Source: Vigna angularis (taxonomy: Eukaryota > Streptophyta > Magnoliopsida > Fabales > Fabaceae). Taken from it: a DNA stretch of 64,000 nt. Both the position numbers and the translations under genes were made by a program. How positions within the stretch are numbered: the stretch's first letter is position 1; each line of letters starts with the position of its first letter. Where the stretch lies: positions 26,680,131 through 26,744,130 of the forward strand of contig NC_068971.1 in assembly GCF_016808095.1 (NCBI RefSeq), in the 5' to 3' direction. The notes beneath the pieces were generated by a model. It had not been told where the DNA came from, searched no databases, and worked only from the letters and a program-made list of their open reading frames with translations. This document shows positions 57,970-64,000 of this stretch, in pieces.

Positions 57970-59640
57970 ATTGAATTACATATTTAGCCAGTATTTTCCT
58001 CACGAGTTTAAGTGACTTCTTTGGAATTGGAGCAGTCATATTGAATCTCTGCATAAAACACAATTATTTCAATTAGTGTATATAAAATCTAAATTATAGA
58101 GAAAATAAAATTCAAACCTAAATAATACCGTTTGTCATCCACTGGTGTAATGTGCACGAATAGTGGTCATCATCCAAAACATGATGTAGTAACCACATTC
58201 ATATGATCATGTTTGTCTATTACACTACAATATATCATCATAATTATAAAATGTTAAGTAACATCTTTGGAATGGAACATAATGTAACAAAGTATGGACT
58301 AAAATACCAAACCTTAAGGGGAACCCATGCTTTTTAGCTATAGCAGTAGATCTCCCAGATAACATCATATGTGTTGCAAGGGAACTTTTAAAATTAATTG
58401 TTTTAGCATACATTTGTATAACAAAGAAAATTGAAACATTGAGGTTCTTACCAATCTACCACATGTCTAAGATGGTTGGGAAGAGACTTGTGCAATGAAC
58501 AAAACCAGACAACAATGTTCTCTGGTATAGAGATCACAAGTAGCTGCCAATGACGCCTAAAATTGATAATAACTTAATTTTCATATACCAAAATTAATAA
58601 ATGAAACTTTAAAGTTAGCAAACTTCACTTACCCAAGGAGAAAATATATCTCCTTCCCCATTGTAAAGCAGCTAGTGATGTATGTTTGGATAACATCAAA
58701 TTTATTTCTTTCATGAGTTATAGAGGGGTCAATGAACCCATATACATCATTGAACCCCTTCTTGTTACTGACATCAAACATATACCTAAAATGAAGAAAT
58801 AATCTGATATAAGTAACTTGATAAAAAAGAATTATATAAAAAAGTTCTCATAAACTTACATCATCCACAGCTGAATGAGTGTAATATTAATTTTTTCTCT
58901 CCCCGACACAAGCTCCCTAACATCTTGTTGATGCAAGTACAGTGGGATCTAAGCTTCTCTTCCAAATGTAGTAGAATCCCACTGTACAATCATCGGCACA
59001 TCTGAAATGATGTTAGCAAGCTCGTCTAACGCACCAAAAGGGTTGTCCTCAGATAAAGAACATACATGGCCAACAAGAACAACAACACGGCGGATGAAGA
59101 ACGGTCCAAACCACAACAGTGGTGCACCTGGCAGTGGCGACGGTGGCAGTGGCAATGTTGCAGCGGTGCGTCGGGGAGGCTAGAGTAGTGGCGACAACGG
59201 TAGTGGTGCAACGGCGCGTCGGGGAGGCTAGAGCAATGGCGACAACGACAATGGTGCTGCGGCGTGGCATGGAGACAAGGAGAAGTGGCGACCATGGCGC
59301 CCAGAGGTTGAGCCAGCGACGGAGACAACAACGAGAGTGGGGCAACTAGTAGTGGGGACCGAGACGATGGCGGCGGCGGTGCAGCAGCAAGGCGGCGAGG
59401 CAAAGAGTAGTGGTGGTGAACGGCAAGGGAGAGAGTGTTTCGCGTAGAGGGAAGAAGAACAATAGTGGTGAACGGCGACAACAAGGGCAGTGACGGCACG
59501 AGCACGAGCAATGGTGGAGAAGGCTACGAGCAAGCTGTGGGAGAATGATTCTGTTTCGCGGGGGAGAAGAAGATGAACAGGAAGCGTGCTTCCACTTTCG
59601 CGAATTCAGAAATTTAAACATGATCTTGCCTCGATTCTCC
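57970..59640 (-). pseudogene. Ulp1-type (C48) cysteine protease gene of the CACTA element, mostly preserved
   Basis: Minus-strand exon blocks: ALDELANIISDVPMIVQW near 59030-58980, VRELVSGREKINITLIQLW near 58920-58870, VYGFIDPSITHERNKFDVI near 58760-58700, and the histidine box RHWQLLVISIPENIVVWFCS (58556-58497) continuing to HVVDW at a GT splice donor. The cysteine box ECGYYIMFWMMTTIRAHY lies near 58190-58140, and a last block RFNMTAPIPKKSLKLVRKIL starts after an AG acceptor near 58037. One stop replaces a tryptophan after the cysteine box and another stop follows GREA near 58950. Most splice sites look usable. A GC-rich upstream part (59050-59600) encodes low-complexity Ser/Pro/His peptide. 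Confidence 0.78.
59130..59260. repeat. Short GC-rich tandem repeat in the CACTA gene leader
   Basis: The phrase GTCGGGGAGGCTAGAG followed by 'atggcgacaacg' occurs twice in tandem with further partial copies, giving the repeated peptide word SSLPDAPL on the minus strand. Confidence 0.7.
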
Positions 59641-60162
59641 ACTTACCCGAGGCAAAACACCCTATACGCCTCAGTTAACCTATAAATCGATGCCTATGCA
59701 CTTCAAAAATAAATAAAAATAAATTCCTAAATGGCATTTTTGAAAATTTCTTCAACTTATACGCCTCGGTTTGAATAGAACCGAGGCATAAAGAGCTTTC
59801 CATACCGACTCTTTGCCAACCAAAGCATAAACAACTTCGAACAAAGTGAATAGAAACCTCCCATAATCAGGATTGTCAGTGCAAGGCAGGACATACTGCC
59901 TCGGTTTTGTGCAGAACCGAAGCAGTAGGTGAGGTTACATGCAAAAGTCAGTTTTTCAAAGGGGTAGGTGAGATTTTGGTAGAGTATTCGACATCGGTTT
60001 ATTTTATAACTGAGGTAATATGAGTTATATGCTTCGGTTCCCTCTGAACCGAGGCATATAATTTCGTCAAAACTACAAAAATGCCACCGTGTTTTGATAG
60101 GCTTCGGTTTCTCTTAAACCGAAACGTATTGTGTGAGGTTAAATGTTGTTTTTTTACTAGTG

Positions 60163-63100
60163 TGTTATTATAAAAATAGAAATATATTTTAGAACTAATG
60201 TTTTTTCTTTTATGATAAGCTCTTTTTATTATTATAAGATTTTTTTTTCTTCTTTAAAAGATGCCTAGGTGCGTAAATGATCCAAATTTTATGTTTTGTC
60301 CTAACTTCACTAATAGAAAAAATAATTGTCTCTTCTTTTAAGTGTTTCCATCCTTGAATTTTGTGTACATGTTAATATAGTTATACGTATGGTCTCTTTT
60401 TAAACAAAATGTTGACTATTAAATAGTTATATATGTTTGAATATTTTTTAATGTAAGATACCAATTGAACTTCCTTAATCAATCAATAATTTTATTACGT
60501 CAGAGTTTAATACTTCTATTATGATAATTATGGGATTATTTTGTAATAGATCTATGGTTTTTAAATTAAAATTGATGAAAGTGTTTGAAGGTATTTTTCT
60601 CTTTGGAGTTATCAAGTTCATCAAGTGTTGTAAATGTCTTTTTTTTAATTGAGATTAAGACTCTTCTACTCATATAGTCTCTTATGATTGTATTAATAAC
60701 ATTTCAAAGAGTTAGTCTCAATTTTTCTTATCTCTTCTTTTAGACGAAAATTTTGTTGATGTTTTTCTCTTTCTTTGATCATGATCTCATAAGATGAATC
60801 TTTGTACCTGACTTGTCTAGATCAAATTCTATTTTCTCTTTCAATGTCAAACACTATTTTGTCATGTGTTTGTAATTGTGGTGATATCATCAATGTCGAC
60901 TAAGGTCTACATTCAATGGTGTTAAAAAGCTTCCTTGACTTAGAAAAATGGTCGATGTTCAAAACTTCTTCCAAGTTGTGTTCTTTATTTATGTTGCGAT
61001 GAGTGAAATGTAACAATTATTGATTGTAAGGTTATGGTTCTTGATTGTGTTTTTTCTCATATACTTTCCTCTTAGTGAGGTATTTTTAGCTTGAACATTA
61101 TTGTTAAAATCCTTGAATTTTTAAAATTGCATGAATTTGGCTACTCGTCACCTTAACTCATTTAGGTGAGATGTTGGTTTTACCGCAAAGGATTTAGATT
61201 TAAGTATCGTGACCATATGGTACATGTTTGGGTTCAATTTTATGATATTCATAACTATTTTTCTAAATCATTTAATAAAAACTTGCAAGGAATTTTATTT
61301 ATTGTCAGATGTTCACTAGTGTGATGAAAGCTAAGTAGTAAGAATGACTACTTGTGAATTGCATGTCAAACTTCACTACCAATGTGTGAATAATTATGAA
61401 GTATGTGAATCAACTTACCATTTCTCCTTTGAGTGATATGGAAAATATCCAACCGAAGATGACATCGATAATGAGGATTTTTCTAGCTCAATAAGAAGGC
61501 ACTCTCAATGATTTCATCCATGAAAGGGTGATATAGACCCTTTCATAGTTAAAGATGTATTAGTAAAGGGATGTTATCATAATTCAAGCTTCTCATTATT
61601 GTCAACTTTTTTTCATCATATACGAGAGGGTCATGAGTATTACACCAATCATACAAAACTAACCAAAAGTATATTACACACCAATTCAAGTATTTTATTG
61701 TCTTAAATACTTACACAAATACATTACTACATAATTATATGTTTTGTCTCAACTTTTACCCACAAAAGAATCAAATTCTACTTACCTTATCAATTGTAAA
61801 ATGTCTAAGTCAGAATTCTCCAACCAATTCATTTTTATTTTTTCATGTTTGACAACTTTTCTATCTCATCGAATATTTTGGTTTAATATTTTATCTTTCT
61901 AGAATGATTACAAAATAACACACCATCATACATTAACAATAAATATATATATATATATATATATTTAAATTCTTGGATGATTCTTATATTTGTAGATAAA
62001 TATTAAGTGTGTTTTATTAAAAATGATCTCAATTGGATTTTAAATTTTGAAAAATCGTAACAAAATAAAAAAATATAAAAATTTGTATTTTTATTATATA
62101 TAAAAAATATAAGATCTGCATTTTGTATTTTTGTACAATCCGTAAAATTAACATTATTTCATAATGTTAATTTTATATTTCAAAATGTACGATCTTCATA
62201 ATATAAAACTAAAACATTTTTTTTGTTCTATATTGTATAGTAGTAAAGATTTATATTTATAGATTGTACAATTTATAAATTAAAAAACAAGAAATGACTT
62301 ACCCCTGTGAATGCAGGAGAAACCACCTCCCACCACGATCAATGTCCACTAACCACGAGTCAGCACCACTAGCCACCAAAAAACACACCACAACCATACT
62401 CCAAACCAAATACAATCCAATAATCTAAACCATACTCCATTTTTATTTATCTCATTAAGGGAATAGCTTATATTTCAAGGACTATGGAAGTGCACCAAGA
62501 AAATATAAAGGTGCAGGTAGCAGAACTTGATACATGGCTGAATCAAGTCAAGATGAACATGATTATTTTAAAGAAACCAAAACTTCTTTCGGGTAATGCT
62601 GATGTTGGGCTTTGATCCCACAATACGTTAGGATTAGTTGTGTTATTTTTTTTACTTACATTTTATTTGTATGCACTTTTTTTTTGCACCTTCATAATAT
62701 TTTTCTTGTACCCTTCTAATTTTCTTTTCCAATTTGTTCTTTATGAATTCCACAATTTAGAAGTATTCTTTTAACTCTTAAATTGTGCAGTCCAAAAGTC
62801 AAACATGACCTAATTCGAAAGTCATTTTTTTCTTAAAAAAAAAAATCGTATTGCATAACATGGAAGTAAAAAATGACTATCGTGTAATTCAAATGTTAAA
62901 TTGACTTTTGGATTTTGAATCCTGAAGTTATTTATTTAAGAAAAAAATGACTTTAATTTAAAAAGGGTAAAATGGGAAAAAAAATTGCATAAGACTGCAG
63001 GAAGAAAGTTACGGAAGGTTCTGGAAGAATTTGCTTATTTGTAATAGATTCTATATTTATTTTGATTAGTTTTTTCAAACAATAATTACAGCGGTTTAAT

Positions 63101-63650
63101 TGTATAAACTTTATCTACTCTTATCTGTTTTTCTTTTTCTTCAATTTAAAGCCTTAATAAAAAAAAGCATAATGAAACTCACGGCGGTCAATGGAGGTAT
63201 AAATAGTAACTGAGAAGAGTGGAAATAGCAATTCCAAATTTCAAGTTATCACTCAAAATATGTGTTAAACTAGTGAGACCTTTTCTTCCTGCACCCCACT
63301 AAAATCATATATTCCAATTTTACCCTCTTCGTCTCCCTCATCGTTCTCCCCATTCATCGCACCAGGACCAGTACACACCCCCAACGTTTTCTCTTCACCA
63401 TTCTTTTACATCCATCTTGACCTCCATCATCTTCCTCACCACCGAATGCCACTTACAAGAGCCGAAAAAATCACAATGCTGAAAACCATTCTTTAACTTT
63501 TAAATCGTTTAGTTTTAAATTAACCAAGGCTAAGATGACATGTTGAACCTTGTAATGACATTGTGCTGCTAATTGGCATGGCTTGTGACAAAATTAATTT
63601 AAGACTCACCATTTCAGAGAGCATGCGAAAATGCATTGTTCATGAAGTTA
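60163..63650. other. AT-rich intergenic DNA, nothing recognised
   Basis: About 3.5 kb with a short AT run near 61945-61965. No open frame with family motifs, RNA gene or transposon end was found. The stretch near 63290-63480 is CA-rich but without a recognisable gene. Confidence 0.45.
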
Positions 63651-63806
63651 TATTATATCAGCATTTACAGGATCTTGACATCAAAGGATGGAAGAGTAAC
63701 ATAGAACAGTAAGAAGCACAAATATAAATATAAGCTGTGAAGAGATGAGATAATATATTTGTTCTACATTACAACATGCTTAGTAATTAAAACTAAAGTG
63801 ACCCTA
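63651..63806 (-). other. Likely 3' untranslated region of the NPF gene
   Basis: The 150 bases downstream of the NPF stop codon are AT-rich without another feature. Confidence 0.4.
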
Positions 63807-64000
63807 CTAAACCTTGGTTTCCACACTCTCATAATCACTTTTGTCTTCATAGCAATCAGCCACAGCTACCTTTTGCACCCTTTTGTAGGAAAATCGACTG
63901 GCAAGAAACGCAAACAAGAATAAATTGAGTGTGCTCATGGCTGCCAATAGCCAATAGAACTTGTCCAATCGACTACTATTCAAATCCTTCCCAAACCAAC
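63807..64000 (-). CDS. NRT1/PTR (NPF) family transporter, C-terminal end only
   Basis: On the minus strand the last 63 codons of a larger gene are present, ending with TAG at 63809-63807. The peptide starts WFGKDLNSSRLDKFYWLLAA, followed by a hydrophobic membrane helix (MSTLNLFLFAFLAS) and a basic then acidic cytosolic tail. 'DLN.SRLDKFYWLLA' immediately before the last membrane helix is typical of plant nitrate/peptide transporter family (NPF) proteins. These are twelve-helix proton-coupled carriers of nitrate, peptides, hormones or other solutes. The subfamily and substrate cannot be told from this tail. The gene continues beyond the right edge. Confidence 0.82.
   Translation of the reverse strand, partial: WFGKDLNSSRLDKFYWLLAAMSTLNLFLFAFLASRFSYKRVQKVAVADCYEDKSDYESVETKV

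Larger units (their letters stand above)
57951..60162 (-). mobile_element. Truncated CACTA-type element carrying an Ulp1-type gene
   Basis: The right end reads TTTTTTTACTAGTG, the reverse complement of CACTAGTAAAAAAA. Inside it lies a 500-bp zone of inverted words such as GCCTCGGTTTGAATAG, AGAACCGA(G/A)GCA and GCTTCGGTT, which are subterminal repeats. Left of this is a minus-strand Ulp1-type gene. No matching left terminus was found, so the element is truncated or its partner end is beyond recognition. Confidence 0.75.

Noticed and set aside
59026..59511. Long minus-strand open frame rich in Ser, Pro, His and Cys
   Set aside because: Composition is low-complexity, several frames are open at once because of high GC, and it lies in the leader of a CACTA element. 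It is not an independent gene.

Overview
This is a plant nuclear genome window, most likely from a legume (probably tribe Phaseoleae, such as bean or cowpea). The evidence is intron-containing plant genes, AT-rich intergenic DNA, plant LTR-retrotransposon, CACTA and Mutator-like families, and a MIR2111 cluster. The genus is inferred from the style of the repeats, not proven. Only about a tenth of the window is host gene; most of the rest is transposon or degenerate repeat.

Host genes. (1) A cluster of three microRNA hairpins lies on the minus strand at 6.5-6.9 kb. Two carry an exact copy of the miR2111 5p sequence and the third is diverged but still folds. (2) A seven-exon mitochondrial carrier family gene lies on the minus strand at 15.2-18.8 kb; its sixth exon appears to lack one base, which breaks the frame. 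(3) An intact four-exon BEL1-like (BELL/TALE) homeodomain gene lies on the minus strand at 51.7-56.6 kb, with a 3-kb first intron. (4) The C-terminal end of an NRT1/PTR (NPF) transporter gene runs off the right edge on the minus strand.

Mobile DNA, left to right. A 2.6-kb CACTA element (1873-4455) carries a decayed Ulp1-type (C48) protease gene and abuts a decayed TNP2-type CACTA transposase gene. Between 8.2 and 11.5 kb there are nested MITEs and one CACTA terminus. A 1.9-kb degenerate minisatellite array lies at 12.8-14.6 kb. A TRIM element lies at 19.9-20.2 kb. A 4.8-kb Mutator-like element (20623-25464, perfect 9-bp target duplication) carries a captured fragment resembling a Core-2/I-branching (DUF266/GT14) glycosyltransferase gene and was later split by a 2.8-kb solo LTR. 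A smaller foldback element lies at 26.5-27.8 kb. From 28.1 to 47.5 kb there is a three-layer nest: a Ty3/gypsy reverse transcriptase fragment, hit by a CRM-like Ty3/gypsy element, hit in turn by a 14.1-kb Tat/Ogre-like element. The innermost element has almost identical 3280-bp LTRs but only gag-like remnants between them. Two more CACTA-type elements lie at 48.1-49.9 kb and 58-60.2 kb.

The host genes show no operon-like relationship. The standout features are the MIR2111 cluster with its diverged third hairpin, the gene-fragment-carrying MULE, and the young non-autonomous Ogre-like element inside a dead CRM-like element. Exon limits were set by hand from splice-site consensus and reading frame and may be off by a base or two.
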